From Ahaetulla prasina (Eukaryota; Chordata; Lepidosauria; Squamata; Colubridae): a DNA stretch of 64,000 nt. A program made the position numbers and the translations under genes. Under the pieces are notes generated by a model. It saw nothing but the letters and a program-made list of their open reading frames with translations, made no database searches and had not been told where the DNA came from. Below, piece after piece: positions 10,838 through 21,150 of this stretch. Every line of letters starts with the position of its first letter. Positions within the stretch are counted from its first letter, which is position 1. The stretch is from contig NC_080548.1 in assembly GCF_028640845.1 (NCBI RefSeq), positions 10,913,814 to 10,977,813 on the forward strand. The letters run 5' to 3'.

Positions 10838-11570
10838 AGCCCTACGCAAGGACAGTTTTTCCCCGAACGCCATTACTCTGCTGAACAAATAATTCTCTCA
10901 ACACTGTCAAACTATTTACTAAGTCTGCATTACTATTAATCTTCTCATCGTTCCCATCATCCAGCTCCTTCCATTATGTCTGTCTGACTGTAACTTTGTT
11001 GCTTGTATCCTTATGATTTACATTGATATTGTTTCCTGATTGCTTATTTGTACCCTATGACTATCATTAAGTGTTGTAAGTGTTGTACCTTGATGAAGGT
11101 ATCTTTTATGTACACTGAGAGCGTATGCACCAAGACAAATTCCTTGCATGTCCAATCACACTTGGCCAATAAAAAGTTCTATTCTATTCTATTCTATTCT
11201 ATTCTACTCTACTCTGTACCCTATGACTATCATTAAGTATTGTACCTTATGATTCTTGATGAAGGTATCTTTTCTTTTATGAACACTGAGAGTGTATGCA
11301 CCAAATACAAATTCCTTGTGTGTCCAATCACACTTGGCCAATAAAACATTCTATTCTATTCTATTCTATTCTATTCTATTCTATTCTATTCTATTCTATT
11401 CTATTCTATTCTATTCTATTCTACTCTACTCTACTCTACACCCTATGACTATCATTAAGTGTTGTACCTTATGATTCTTGATGAACATATCTTTTCTTTT
11501 ATGAACACTGAGAGCGTATGCACCAAATACAAATTCCTTGTGTGCCCAATCACACTTGGCCAATTAAAAA
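10838..11570 (+). mobile_element. CR1 (Snake1-type) 3' end with tandem tail copies
   Basis: Sense copy. The first 3' end runs to about 11168 and closes with CACACTTGGCCAATAAAAAG and (TTCTA)n. Two more partial 3' ends follow, each starting at CCCTATGACTATCATTAAG (about 11219 and 11440) and repeating the stretch through CACTTGGCCAAT. They are separated by ATTCT arrays at 11169-11213 and 11348-11440. The third copy ends without an array at about 11570. Confidence 0.85.
11348..11440 (+). repeat. (ATTCT)n pentanucleotide array
   Basis: About 17 pentamer units seeded by a CR1 tail, degrading to ACTCT units at its right end. Open frames through it read as repeats of FYSIL and are not genes. Confidence 0.95.
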
Positions 11571-12104
11571 AAACCTCTACAATATGGAACAATATCACAA
11601 TAGACAGAGCTCCTGTTCCTTTAAGCAAACTGCAGATATTTAGATGGTTTTTTTGTCTCCTCTTTTTTCCTAGATGTAAATATGAATGCATTTATCCATG
11701 AATACATCACTTTGCTCATAATAACATTTTTCCTTAGACGATGCTTCTCCACAGTGTCGATGGCCAAAGTTTTGTGGTAATGCCACTGGGGTGGGGGTGG
11801 GCTGTCCCAACTCAGATTTCCAGAGCTGCTTCCCTTACTTGCTCATCCCCAAAATACTTTTAGTTCTGGAGAAAAGGAAACTGTGTTTGGATTGAGTCCA
11901 GGGCTCAATGCTCAGAACAGTGGTGAACGAAGAAATGGATAAGATTATATGTGCCTCCCAGAACATCTCAGACAAGAATTAGGTTACCATTCTCAAGTGG
12001 CATTCAGTGTCAAGCTGAATGCATGTCAGAATGCCCAAGGATTGCAAACAATCCCACATCCCAATCAAATTCAGGCTTGACAACCACTACGGAAAAGTGA
12101 TGCT
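11571..12104. other. Intergenic stretch, nothing recognised
   Basis: No gene or classed repeat seen between the CR1 array and the next MITE. Confidence 0.5.
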
Positions 12105-12112
12105 TTCCACAG

Positions 12113-12225
12113 CAGGGGTCTCCAACCTTGGCAACTTTAAGACTTGTGGACTTCAACTCCCAGAATGAGGAATTCTGGGAGTTGGAGTCCACAAGTCTTA
12201 AAGTTGCTAGGGTTGGAGACCCCTG
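12113..12225. mobile_element. Palindromic MITE (family P)
   Basis: A 113-bp foldback, CAGGGGTCTCCAACC to GGTTGGAGACCCCTG, with exact 8-bp duplication TTCCACAG (12105-12112, 12226-12233). The central loop is shortened to AGAATGAGGAATTCT, which lacks the CAGCCAGC spacer seen in other copies. Confidence 0.92.
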
Positions 12226-12363
12226 TTCCACAGCATCAATTTCAGGAGGAGATAGGCGGGTCTCAGCTTCCCATGCAAACCTACCTCACATATACACAGC
12301 CTAATCTTTGAGCGGTTCCAAACTTTGGCTGGCTTTCTGTTATTCAGCTGACCCAATGATATA

Positions 12364-12631
12364 TATTTTTTTGGGTTTGAATTTATACCCCATCCTTCTC
12401 CGAAGACTCAGGGCGGCTTACATTGTGTTAAGCAATAGTCTTCATCCCTTTTGTATACTATATACAAAGTCAACTTAATTGCCCCCAACAATCTGGGTCC
12501 TCATTTTACCTACCTTATAAAAGATGGAAGGCTGAGTCAACCTTGGGCCTGGTGGGACTTGAACTTGCAGTAATTACAAGCAGCTGTGTTAATAACAGAC
12601 AGACTTAGTCTGCTGAGCCACCAGAGGCCCT
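12364..12631 (-). mobile_element. tRNA-derived SINE (type A2), inverted
   Basis: On the minus strand the head contains GGCTCAGCAGACTAAG-type sequence and the B-box-like GCAAGTTCAAGTCCC. The body has GGTTGACTCAGCCTTCCAT, GACCCAGATTGTTGGGGGC and AATAAGTTGACTT-like blocks. It ends in GCCGCCCTGAGTCTTCGGAG and ATAAATTC. The same form is at 48978-49262 and 56096-56500. Confidence 0.85.
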
Positions 12632-12939
12632 TCTAAAAGGAAGAGGCACTACCCACAAGGTCTACGTATTCTTCCGCCTTTGGCGAGAATTACACCTGGT
12701 TCATTGCACTGTCTGAAATCTGAACCCTGACAGTTCTCAGCTAGCCTCGGTGAGGATTTTGACTGGAGGCCTAAGTACACAACTCAGCTAATACAATCCA
12801 TGTGATACAATCTGGCTTTTCAGCAGATGTATGACACTGGAACATGTACAGGTACAACAGTGGAGAGTTCCCAGTTGTTGTTGTTTTCATACGAATCACT
12901 TCAGCTTTTTTCCTTTTCTTTGGTTAATTCTAGAATGTT

Positions 12940-13370
12940 CTGCCAAAGCAAGCTTGGGAATTCGGTTCCCAAGCAATGTCGGTTGGCGGCCCCCAGGGGA
13001 AGGGCCTTCTCTGTTGGAGCACCTACCCTCTGGAACGAACTTCCCCCTGGTTTGCGTCAATTACCTGACCTTCGGACCTTTCGCCGTGAATTGAAAACGT
13101 ACTTGTTTATTCAACCGGGACTGGCTTAATTTTTAATATCCTAAATTTTTAAATTTTTAAATTTTAATAATTTTAACTGGTGTATTTTATTTAGGGGTCA
13201 AATTTGACGGTTTTAATTTTCGGCCATTTATAGAATACGTTATTTTAACTATGGTTTTAATTTGTATATTGTTCTGTTTTAATCTGGCTGTACACCGCCC
13301 TGAGTCCTTCGGGAGAAGGGCGGTATAAAAATCTAAATAATAAATAAATAAATAAATAAAATAAATTCTG
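12940..13370 (+). mobile_element. CR1/L2-type LINE 3' end
   Basis: The end of the reverse-transcriptase ORF is readable at about 12952-13129 (RAFSVGAPTLWNELPPGLRQ, then RTFRRELKTYLF and a stop), a motif I know from squamate LINE ORF2 C-termini. The 3'UTR follows with ACCGCCCTGAGTCCTTCGGG, GAGAAGGGCGGTATAAAAA and an (AAAT)n tail. Confidence 0.85.
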
Positions 13371-13430
13371 GGAAGTGAAAGCGACAGATGGAGAGAGAGA
13401 GAGCTTGAGTATACAGATGTTGGATGGATG

Positions 13431-13605
13431 GCTATGGAGATTCTCAATCATCCAGGTCATGGTGTCCCACAGGTGTTTTTCAAAACACAACTGGACTTCC
13501 TTGTTTGAAACATTTGGACCTAACACTCCCTTAGAACTGAAGAAGCTTCTTGGACGAGAAGTGAAACTTTTTCAAAGGAAACAACCAAGAACGTCCATTT
13601 GCCTT
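13431..13605. repeat. Interspersed repeat S with GAAGAAGCTTCTTGGA core
   Basis: It carries CTATGGAGATTCTCAATCAT at the left and GAAGAAGCTTCTTGGACGAG with GAAGTGAAAC at the right. The same blocks occur in the opposite orientation at 21546-21950. The class is not certain. Confidence 0.6.
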
Positions 13606-13856
13606 TTGGAAGAACGTCTTTGGGATAAGTTGGATGGATCCACACTCAGAGCTTGTTCTTCTTGAAATACGTCACTGTCATCACAAATTTAGAAAAGTGG
13701 CTTCATAGCATCATGGAAGAAAGTGGAGAGGTACAATTATACAAGGTCACAAGTGTGTGGCGAGATCGGTCTGCTGTTAAACTCTGGCTACAAGACTCTG
13801 ATTTGGGGGTCTGTTTTGGAGCCCTTGGAATGAGAAAGAAATAGAAACGTCTAAAT

Positions 13857-13976
13857 CAGTGTTTCTCAACCTTGGCAACTTTAAGATGCCTGGACTTCAA
13901 CTCCCAGCATGCTGGCTGGGGAATTCTGGGAGTTGAAATCCAGGCATCCTAAAGTTGCCACGGTTGAGAAACACTG
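13857..13976. mobile_element. Palindromic MITE (family P, CAGTGTTTCTC-ended subtype)
   Basis: A 120-bp foldback with ends CAGTGTTTCTCAACC and GGTTGAGAAACACTG. Flanks also pair (AAAT/ATTT), so an independent target duplication cannot be read. The arms carry CTGGACTTCAACTCCCAGC and its complement. Confidence 0.85.
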
Positions 13977-14372
13977 ATTTCAATGGCTGCCTCTCCTTTG
14001 ATAATGCCCCAATCAACTGTCCCCGGAATGAATTTCCTGCCCTCCATCCAAGGGCCAAGATATTCCCAGTTTGCATCCCAGCCATGAGGCTTGCCAGGGC
14101 TCTGCGGAGGAGGCATCATGACTTTTGCCATTTGTTTCTGATCAAGAGCACATGGGATCATTTAGCTCCGCGCTGAGAGAGCCGAATTCTGGGCGCAGGC
14201 ACCCTTGTCTGCCATAAAGCTACTTGTGAGAAGAGACATTTAATTTGCTTAATGTGCTTTGGGATGCTTATATTCTTCTTCCAAGAGCTGCTTTTGACCC
14301 ACAAGTAAAGAATTCCAAAGGATGGGAACAGACGGGGAAAGCTGGCAGGTTTGCCATAAGCCCCAGAAGGCA

Positions 14373-14376
<4 letters not shown>

Positions 14377-14411
<35 letters not shown>
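14377..14411 (+). repeat. (TG)n microsatellite
   Basis: A pure TG run of about 17 units. Confidence 0.95.
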
Positions 14412-14413
<2 letters not shown>

Positions 14414-14489
14414 ATGCAAAGATTTATAGTAAATTCTGTTTTCCATGGGAGAATGGTGTAAATCCAAGAAGAGGAAGGAAGAAAGTTTC

Positions 14490-15018
14490 TGTCGTGTCCC
14501 ACTCCTCCGCTGACGGCCGGGTCGGGGAAGTCCGTATCAAGCGTGCCTCTGCAGCTCTGCCAAAGTCCTAGCAGAGTTCTCAAGGCAGGCAGGAGACCAG
14601 GAAGTGACTTCAGCAAGATAAGGTAGACTTTGCCTGACTCAGAGAATGCCAGAAAGCAGGTCCTTTATATAGGCCATGGGGTGTGGCTCCATGACTCAGC
14701 ACTTATCCAGGCCTGCCCCTCCCTTCCTTTTGCTGACGTCGCCTATCAATTCTCCGGAAGCGAGGATCTCTCCAGGCTCCAGATGTTGGTAATTCACATT
14801 CCTCAGGCTCACATGCTCTGGGGGAGGGGTCTAGTTGCTCCGTTTGCCTGGGCATGGAGCCAGGGCTGGGGGCTGGAGGCACGTCAGGCCCTCCGTCTTG
14901 CTCTGCCTGTCTGGGCATGGTGCCAGGGCTGGGGCCTGGAGGCATGCCAGGACATTCCTCAGCGTTCGGCAGGAGATAAGAGGGACCCGGCTGCGGGGAA
15001 AGCGAGCGAGACACAATA
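14490..15018 (-). mobile_element. Solo LTR (family B), inverted
   Basis: A 529-bp unit; on the plus strand it reads TGTCGTGTCCC ... GACACAATA with exact 5-bp duplication GTTTC (14485-14489, 15019-15023). Comparison with 16094-16678 shows the true outer end was CACAACA. On the minus strand a TATA-like CCTATATAAAGGACC (about 14665) sits where an LTR promoter belongs. No internal domain is present. Confidence 0.85.
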
Positions 15019-15100
15019 GTTTCCCTTGTGCCATCACTCTGCTGTACACTTAATTCTCGCAGTTCTAATGTCTATGTATATCAACTCATATAGTGTGGCT

Positions 15101-15377
15101 CGGGTGAAATCTATTTACCTTCCTTACCAGTTCGGAACTGCACACGCCACGCCTGCGCCCGCATCACATGCATGCACAGACCTGTGCACGCGCAAAACCT
15201 TCTGCACATGTGCAGAAGGTAAAAAACACATTACTTTCTGGTTAAAAACAGGAAGTAATGACACCCGGGCGGATGGGCGGAGCTTCGCTTCACCACCGCT
15301 ACTGGATCACCAAACCACCGGTCACGATTGCTATCGGATCGCGAGATCCGGTCAGAACCAGGAGCATTTCACCCCTG
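15101..15377. mobile_element. hAT-like element (family H)
   Basis: A 277-bp element; it starts CGGGTGAAATC and ends GAGCATTTCACCCCTG, with exact 8-bp duplication GTGTGGCT (15093-15100, 15378-15385). It shares GTAAAAAACA, AACAGGAAGTAATGA and CTACTGGAT blocks with the nested copy at 9597-9849. Confidence 0.9.
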
Positions 15378-15582
15378 GTGTGGCTGTAGTATTATTTAAC
15401 CTTTTTACTTCCCCTCTTATTGCTGTTGTTGTGATGGCTGTGGTTCATCATGTTCATATTGGATTTGGCATTATTGTTATTATTACTATTCTCTCTGTTG
15501 CTTTGCATATATATACTGAAAACTTCTGCACCAGAGACAAATTTCTTGTATGTCTAATCACACTTGTCCAAATAAAGAATTC

Positions 15583-15652
15583 CATTCCATTCCAATTCCA
15601 ATTCCAATTCCAATTCCAATTCCAATTCCAGTTCCAGTTCCAGTTCCAATTC
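15583..15652 (+). repeat. (AATTCC)n hexanucleotide array
   Basis: Eleven or so hexamer units at the tail of the CR1-like element, with a CAGTTC variant near the right end. Open frames through it read FQ or WN repeats and are not genes. Confidence 0.95.
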
Positions 15653-15728
15653 AAACCTTTATTGTCAGAGTACAACATGTGTACTATGAGATTGGCTAAG
15701 CCTCCCTTCGTGCACACACACACCAACA

Positions 15729-15848
15729 CAGGGGTCTGCAAACTTGGCTCTTTTAAGACTTGTAGACTTCAACTCCCAGAGTTCCTCAGCCAGCAAAGCT
15801 GAAGTTGAAGTCCACAAGTCTTAAAAGAGCCAGGTTTGCAGACTCCTG
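15729..15848. mobile_element. Palindromic MITE (family P)
   Basis: Foldback with ends CAGGGGTCTGCAAAC and GTTTGCAGACTCCTG. Flanks CACCAACA and CCCCAACG match at 6 of 8 positions, a worn target duplication. It is inserted in the inverted CR1-like copy. Confidence 0.85.
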
Positions 15849-16093
15849 CCCCAACGCAATACAACTCACAGTGAAGGTCAAAAAGAAAAGCATGGTGAAT
15901 CCTGCTAAGAAACACTCAGTCCTATTGCACCATGTGAACTTACTGCATGTCGCACCGGCCCAGCAAGTCAATCGTGCTATGTTGTTGTAGAGTTATTTTT
16001 CATTCAGGAGTCTGACAGCCCATGGATTAAAAACTGTTCTTCAGCCTGTTTGTGTGGATGCCTGTGCTTCTATATCTCCTTCCGGATGGTAGG

Positions 16094-16678
16094 TGTCGTG
16101 TCCCATTCCCCCTCCGACGGCTGGGTCTGGGAAGTCTGTATCAAGCATGGCCACGAATTTTTTTTTTTTTTTTTTGCATTTATATCCCGCCCTTCTCCGA
16201 AGACTCAGGGCGGCTTAGCCTCTGCAGCTTTGCCAAATTCCTGTCAGAGTTCTCAGGGCAGGCAGGAATCCAAGATGTGACTTCAGCAAACCAGATGAGA
16301 CTTTGCTTGACTCAAGGAATGCCAAAAAGCAGATCCTTTATATAGGCCATGGGGTGTGGCTCCATGACTCAGCACTTATCCAGGCCTGCCCCTCCCTTCC
16401 TTTTGCTGACGTCACCTCTCCATTCTCTGGAAGCGGGGATCCGTCCACTGTGACTTTCCGTCCTCCTGATCTGCTGCCGGCAATTCTAGCACGTGGCTGG
16501 CTTCGTGCTCACACGCCGTAGGAGTGAGGTTTGTTTGCTCATTCCTGACATTCTGTCCGGGCATGGTGCCAGGGCTGGGGGCATGCCAGGCTGTTCCTCT
16601 TCATTATCAGACTCTGACTCAGATAGCAGGAGATGGGAGGGGCCTGGCTGAGGAGAGGAGGGCGGGTGAGGCACAACA
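16094..16678 (-). mobile_element. Solo LTR (family B), inverted, with SINE-tail insert
   Basis: A 585-bp unit with plus-strand ends TGTCGTGTCCC and GGCACAACA and exact 5-bp duplication GTAGG (16089-16093, 16679-16683). It aligns with 14490-15018 over most of its length. On the minus strand CCTATATAAAGGATC (about 16337) is the TATA-like box. A 3'-truncated type A2 SINE tail lies at about 16156-16217. Confidence 0.88.
16156..16217 (-). mobile_element. Truncated SINE tail inside LTR
   Basis: A poly-T run followed by GCATTTATATCCCGCCC, CTCCGAAGACTCAGGGCGG and CTTA is the 3' end of the type A2 SINE in reverse. The sister LTR at 14490 lacks it: there CAAGCGTG passes directly to CCTCTGCAG. Confidence 0.8.
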
Positions 16679-17044
16679 GTAGGAGAGTAAAGATGGACTG
16701 ACCAGGGTGTGAGTCGTCCCTGATCCATTCCATTCCTTTCCATTTCAGTAGATCAATGTTTGGAGACCTCTCTGCATGTCTCTTTCCTTGCTCTTGCTCT
16801 TGCTCTGATGCTCGCAGCAGACTTTGTTTGCAAATAGAAATGCCAACAAGGGCAGCTTGTGACAATAAGGCCCCATCAGCTGGACATCTCGTGAGTTGAA
16901 GATTCCTATCTTGACACAGTCTTCGGTAGCTCACCTTTGCCTACTTACTAATTGGGCTTATTATTCCCAATTGTCTCTTTGACTAGAGCAGTTCTGAAGA
17001 GCCAATACAAAAAAATCCCATATGAGCTGAGATTGTGTGTTCCA

Positions 17045-17225
17045 GAAGTGGGTTTCAGCAGGTTCTGACCAGTTCTGGAGAACCGGTAGCAGAAATTTTG
17101 AGTAGTTCGGAGAACCGGGAGTAAAATGTGGTCATGTGACAGGCTGGGTGTGGCTAGGTGGTCGGTCATGTGACAGGGTGGGCGTGTCTAGGTGGCCATG
17201 TGACTGAGTGGGCATGGCTAATTCA
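17045..17225. mobile_element. Partial hAT-like element (family G)
   Basis: The left end GTGGGTTTCAGCAGGTTCTG and AATTTTGAGTAGTTCGGAG match family G. The right part is replaced by repeats of GTGGGCGTG/GGTGTGGCTAGGTGG, and no right end or duplication is visible. Confidence 0.65.
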
Positions 17226-17359
17226 ATGTCACTCACATTAAGGGGTGCCTCGCCTGGCCCATCCTCTCCCAGTCATTCCTTGTCACACCTGGCCTCAACA
17301 TATCTATAGTTCTGTCAAAATGTTGTTCATCTTTTTTCAACTTTATTATCTACATACCA

Positions 17360-17852
17360 TAGATGTACTTTCATAGACCACTGAAAGATAGAAATGGCTC
17401 ACATGCTTTGCCCAAGAGTGTGATAGGCAACAGGTTTTTAAGGGGTTGCCAGAAAGAATGGGGAGGGGGGCAATGTATTTTCCAAAGAAGCAGAAGGCAA
17501 AACAACAAGCAATGGATGGAAACTGAACAAAGAGAAGCAACCTAAAACTAAGGAGAAACTTCCTGACAGTAAGAACAATTAACCAGTGGAACTGCTTGTC
17601 TCCAGAAGTTCTGGGTGCTTCCACAATGGAGGTTTTCAAGAGGAGACGGGACAGCCACTTCTCTGAAATGGTATAGGGTTCACCCCCCACCCGCCCCCCA
17701 AGGTCCCTTCTAAGTGCTATTCTGTTATTCCGACATCTTTCCCAGGCTCTCTACTCAGATTTTGGCATCCTCAGTTTTCCTGCCTGAGGTTTGGACTAGA
17801 AGACCTCCAAAGTCCCTTTCAACTCTGTTATTCTGTTATTCCTGAGCTAAAT
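17360..17852 (+). mobile_element. LINE 3' segment (L2/CR1-like)
   Basis: The coding block GGAGAAACTTCCTGACAGTA, GGTTTTCAAGAGGAGACGGG and the tail GTTTGGACTAGAAGACCTCC with CTGTTATTC repeats form a segment repeated throughout squamate genomes. A second piece of the same segment is at 26286-26785. Confidence 0.7.
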
Positions 17853-18167
17853 AGCTAAGACCCTCACTGGGGCCATATCTCTTTTGCTCCCTCTGAGCTG
17901 CCTCTAAACAATCATTTTAATAAGATTTTTAGAAACCTGCAGTCGAAAGTTCTTCATGTCTCCTTACCCTGAAGACCCAATTTCATTTGGAATTTAAAAA
18001 TGATGGCCCTTTTAGCATTTCTTTTGACACTTCTCCAAAATGCACCCCCAAGAAGCCACAACGAGCCTGCCAGGACTGCTGTCACTCAGCGGCTCAGTCA
18101 CATCGTGTTTTGCTTAACAACCATTATGCATAACAATGGAAATTGTGGTCCCAATTAGGGTTGTAAC

Positions 18168-18304
18168 CAGCGGTGGGATTCAAGTAATTTAACCACCGGT
18201 TCTCTGCCCTAATGATTTCTTCCAACAACCAGTTTGCCAAACTGCTCAGAAAGTTAACAACCGGTTCTCCCGAAGTGGTGCGACCTGGCTGAATCCCACC
18301 ACTG
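18168..18304. mobile_element. hAT-like element (family N, 137 bp)
   Basis: Ends CAGCGGTGGGATTC and GAATCCCACCACTG; exact 8-bp duplication GTTGTAAC (18160-18167, 18305-18312). An equal-length copy in opposite orientation lies at 25998-26134. It was inserted into a fragment of family C (18100-18330). Confidence 0.92.
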
Positions 18305-18539
18305 GTTGTAACCCAAAGACCACTTGTTCAGATAAGGAATTGCTTTCTTTTGAGAGAAACTTCTTATTGAGAGAAGCAACATTAGATTCAATAGCATGAT
18401 TGCTATTGGTTAGGGGCTTGCCCACCTCAGGAAAGACTATCCTTTGAAGTAAAAGAAGACGTTGCTAATCTTTAATAAAGCATCAAAATAAAACTATAGG
18501 TACAATCTGAGATAATGTGAGGCACACATTTTTAACATA

Positions 18540-18905
18540 ATGCCTACAAATTTGACTTTTGCAATAGAATAGTAAATGTCTGGAACAATCTACCTGATTC
18601 TGTTGTTAGTCTCTCTAATCCCCATACCATTTACCTTAAACTGTCTACTGTGGACCTTTCATGTTTCTTAAGAGGTCCCTAAGGGGGCATGCATAAGCGC
18701 ACCAGCGTGCCTACCATCCCTGTCCTACTGTTTCCAATTATATGTAATCATTCTATATGTTTATGGCTATTTTGCCAGTTTATATCCTCCTTTTTTGTGC
18801 CAAAAAATTTTCATGTGTCCATGTCTGTGTCTACTCTGTTACTTGTTTTCTTGTATTTGTTGACAAATAAAATAAATAAATAAAATAAATAAATAAATAA
18901 ATAAA
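18540..18905 (+). mobile_element. CR1-like LINE 3' end (group b)
   Basis: Contains CTGGAACAATCTACCTGATT, CATGCATAAGCGCACCAGCG and CCTACCATCCCTGTCCTACTG, then an (AAAT)n tail from about 18867. Inverted copies of the same 3' end are at 20490, 22120 and 29160. Confidence 0.75.
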
Positions 18906-20028
18906 CATGTCAAAAGGTAGCAGGGCTGCTGGTAGCCAAGTGCTAAGGCAGGATTTATCTCAGACCCTCACTGTCTCTCATTATAATCTTCCTTCCTTCC
19001 TTCCTCCCTCCCTCCCTGCTTCCTCCTCTCCTTTTTTATTCCCATCTCCTTCCTTCTTTCCCCTCCCTTCCATTTCTTAGGGGAGAAGGCGACTTCCCTC
19101 CCCCCCCACAACTTTTAAATGTCACCCTTATTAAGAGCCAAGGATGCTTGCTCAGATACCTGCTGCTTGTTTTTTCCCAAAAGAAAAAAAAGAAATTGCT
19201 GGCCCAGGGTCGGCATTGTAACTTTTTAAGGATTTCAAAAGCTGTTCTTTTAACTTTGTGGTCTTGCTTTTTGGGACAACCCGCCCCCCCCCAGCTCCTT
19301 TGTTTCTAAGAAAAAAAGAAATCGGAGGAAGGGAGAAGAGGGGGAGGAAAAAGCTACATACATACACACAGGTTGGAGAGCTCTCTTGCTCGCTCACTCT
19401 CCAAGCACACAGACACCCCATTTGCCCTTCGTAGCAGGAACAGGCGTGCTGTTTTGTTTGCTGTGACCTGATCGAAGCTGATCCCAGTGTAGGGGACACT
19501 GTGGGGTTAGTTTGACCAGGCAACTTATCCCCCCCTCCCTTCGCTATCAAAGTGGACCCTGCAGCTGCACTGCAATGTAGAAATGGGAAATGGAGCAGAC
19601 AACACGAGGGAAGGAGATGCAGCAGGGAGAAGAGTTTGCCACACCACCCACCACCCGCCAGAAGCCCTCACTTTCCCCAAGCGTTTCTTTGCTCACCTGA
19701 TTTTCCAGCTCCGTAGCGTTTCTTGCTATCACGTGCAGGAAAACAAAAGTTTGTGGGATTTTCCTCTTTTGCGAGAAGTTGAAATTGATTGATTGCACTT
19801 TATTTTTAGTCCCACGACCTTTTGTTTCCCTGCACAAGAAAAGTGACGGAGAAAGGGGATGGAGCTGGAAGTCAGGTAAGCTTCCGCCACCCCCGCCCAC
19901 CACCTCCCCTGCAATGCCAGAAACTGCATGCCTTCCACGTCGCCCCCAGAGCCCTGCGGCTTGCAATCTCCTACTGCAGAAGCCCCCTGAGTCCCATGCC
20001 CTCTCCTTCCCACCTCTTCCTTCCTGCA
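18906..20028. other. Mixed unique and low-complexity sequence
   Basis: A CTTCC-rich tract at about 18988-19040 is followed by sequence of unknown class. Bases 19360-20020 are moderately GC-rich with open frames on both strands (up to 200 codons on the minus strand), none of which resembles a known protein or extends as a conserved exon. Confidence 0.4.
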
Positions 20029-20160
20029 TAGAATAGAATAGAATAGAATTTTTATTGGCCAAGTGTGATTGGACACACAAGGAATTTGTCTTGGTGCATA
20101 CGCTCTCAGTGTACATAAAAGAAAAGATACGTTCATCAAGGTACAACATTTACAACACAT
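20029..20160 (-). mobile_element. CR1 (Snake1-type) 3' end, inverted
   Basis: Short (AGAAT)n tail at 20029-20049, then TTTTTATTGGCCAAGTGTGA and CTCTCAGTGTACATAAAAG. The copy stops early at about 20160. Confidence 0.85.
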
Positions 20161-20429
20161 TGCACATTACAACACATACAGCACATTGCTTTCCCAGGCA
20201 GGGGTGGAGCAGGTCCCAGGGAAAGGCCAGCGAGTGGAGCGGGGCCACCCTTAGAGCTGTGCTTCCACCTTGGCCCCGCCCCCTGGACGTGCACACAGGA
20301 GGCTCCAAGCGTGCGAGGCTGGCCTGGCATCCTGGGTGAAGGACAGCACTCAGCAAGCAGTACTCAGGGACGTCAGGCCCTGCGCACTCGCCTCCTCCTG
20401 TGCGCACGCCCAGGGGGCAGGGCAGGGCC

Positions 20430-20619
20430 AGTCAGCAATTTAACAACCGATTCGGCCGAAGTGGTGAGAACCAGTTGAATCCCATCACTGAATCAAAGGG
20501 AACATTAGGACAGGGACAGTAGGCACGCTGGTGCTCTTATGCACGCCCCTTATAGACCTCTTAGGATTCTGGGAGTTGAAGTCCGCCAGGCTTAAAGTTG
20601 CCAAGGTTGGACACCCCTG
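20430..20619. mobile_element. Three abutting element fragments
   Basis: 20430-20489 is the right end of a family N/G hAT element (GTTGAATCCCATCACTG). 20490-20570 is a CR1 group b 3' end in reverse (GGACAGGGACAGTAGGCACG). 20571-20619 is a single arm of the P MITE (GGGAGTTGAAGTCCGCCAGG to GGACACCCCTG). Confidence 0.65.
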
Positions 20620-20686
20620 ACTAGAGGGAAGAAACACAGGGCTTTTCAAACTTTTAAAAAGCTCTATTAACATTCATTCATAAAAG

Positions 20687-21053
20687 AATTGAGGCCTTTG
20701 AACTCTGGTGCTGGAGAAGACTCCTGCGAGTCCCTTGGATTGCCAAGCGATCCAACCGGTCAGTCCTAGAGGAGATCAACCCTGATTTCTCTTTAGAAGG
20801 CCAGAACCCGAAGATGAAACTCAAATACTTTGGCCACCTAATGAGAAGGAAGGGCTCACTGGAGAAGAGCCTAATGCTGGGAAAGATTGAGGGCAAAAGA
20901 AGAAGGGGACGACAGAGAATGAGGTGGCTGGATGGAGTCACTGAAGCAGTAGGCATGAGCTTAAATGGACTCCAGAGGATGGTAGGAAAGCCTGGAGGAA
21001 CACTGTTCATGGGGTTGCGATGGGTCGGACATAACTTCGCAACTAACAACAAC
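20687..21053 (+). mobile_element. BovB (RTE-clade) LINE 3' end
   Basis: The C-terminal part of the BovB ORF2 is open without a break from about 20698 (FELWCWRRLLRVPWIAKRSN) through MKLKYFGHLMRRKGSLEKSL to the family end. The 3' end GGGGTTGCGATGGGTCGGAC, ATAACTTCGCAACTAACAAC is the signature BovB terminus, closely like the form known from ruminants. BovB is the standard example of horizontal transfer between squamates and mammals. The 5' part is missing, as usual for truncated LINE insertions. Confidence 0.92.
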
Positions 21054-21150
21054 ATTACGATTCAGAAAGCTCTATTGTTGTCTTCTTTTTAACATTGTAA
21101 GCCATCTAGAATCACTTCACGATGAGATGGGAGACAATAAATAAATAAAT
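21054..21150 (+). mobile_element. LINE tail fragment with (AAAT)n
   Basis: GTAAGCCATCTAGAATCACTT and GAGATGGGAGACAATAAATAA form a worn L2-like 3' end directly behind the BovB fragment. Confidence 0.6.

Larger units (their letters stand above)
15024..15652 (+). mobile_element. CR1-like LINE 3' end, split by a hAT element
   Basis: Left part 15024-15100 (GTGCCATCACTCTGCTG), right part 15386-15582 ending TCACACTTGTCCAAATAAAG, then a pure (AATTCC)n-type hexamer array to 15652. It is a relative of the CR1 at 10838 with a different tail unit. The hAT element at 15101-15377 interrupts it. Confidence 0.75.
15653..16760 (-). mobile_element. CR1-like LINE, inverted, split by a MITE and an LTR
   Basis: Fragments 15653-15728, 15849-16093 and 16679-16760 belong to one antisense CR1-like copy (TTTATTGTCAGAGTACAACA, GGAGTCTGACAGCCCATGG, CTTCTATATCTCCTTCCGG, GGAGAGTAAAGATGGACTG). 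Two later insertions, a MITE and a solo LTR, separate the pieces. The right boundary is approximate. Confidence 0.7.

Noticed and set aside
15026..15802. A 258-codon open frame, the longest in the window
   Set aside because: It runs through a CR1 fragment, a hAT element, an AATTCC array (FQ repeats) and a MITE, so it is a chance reading of repeats.
19547..20149. A 200-codon minus-strand frame
   Set aside because: Its N-terminal 40 residues are the antisense of a CR1 tail with AGAAT repeats; the rest is unrecognised and low-complexity.
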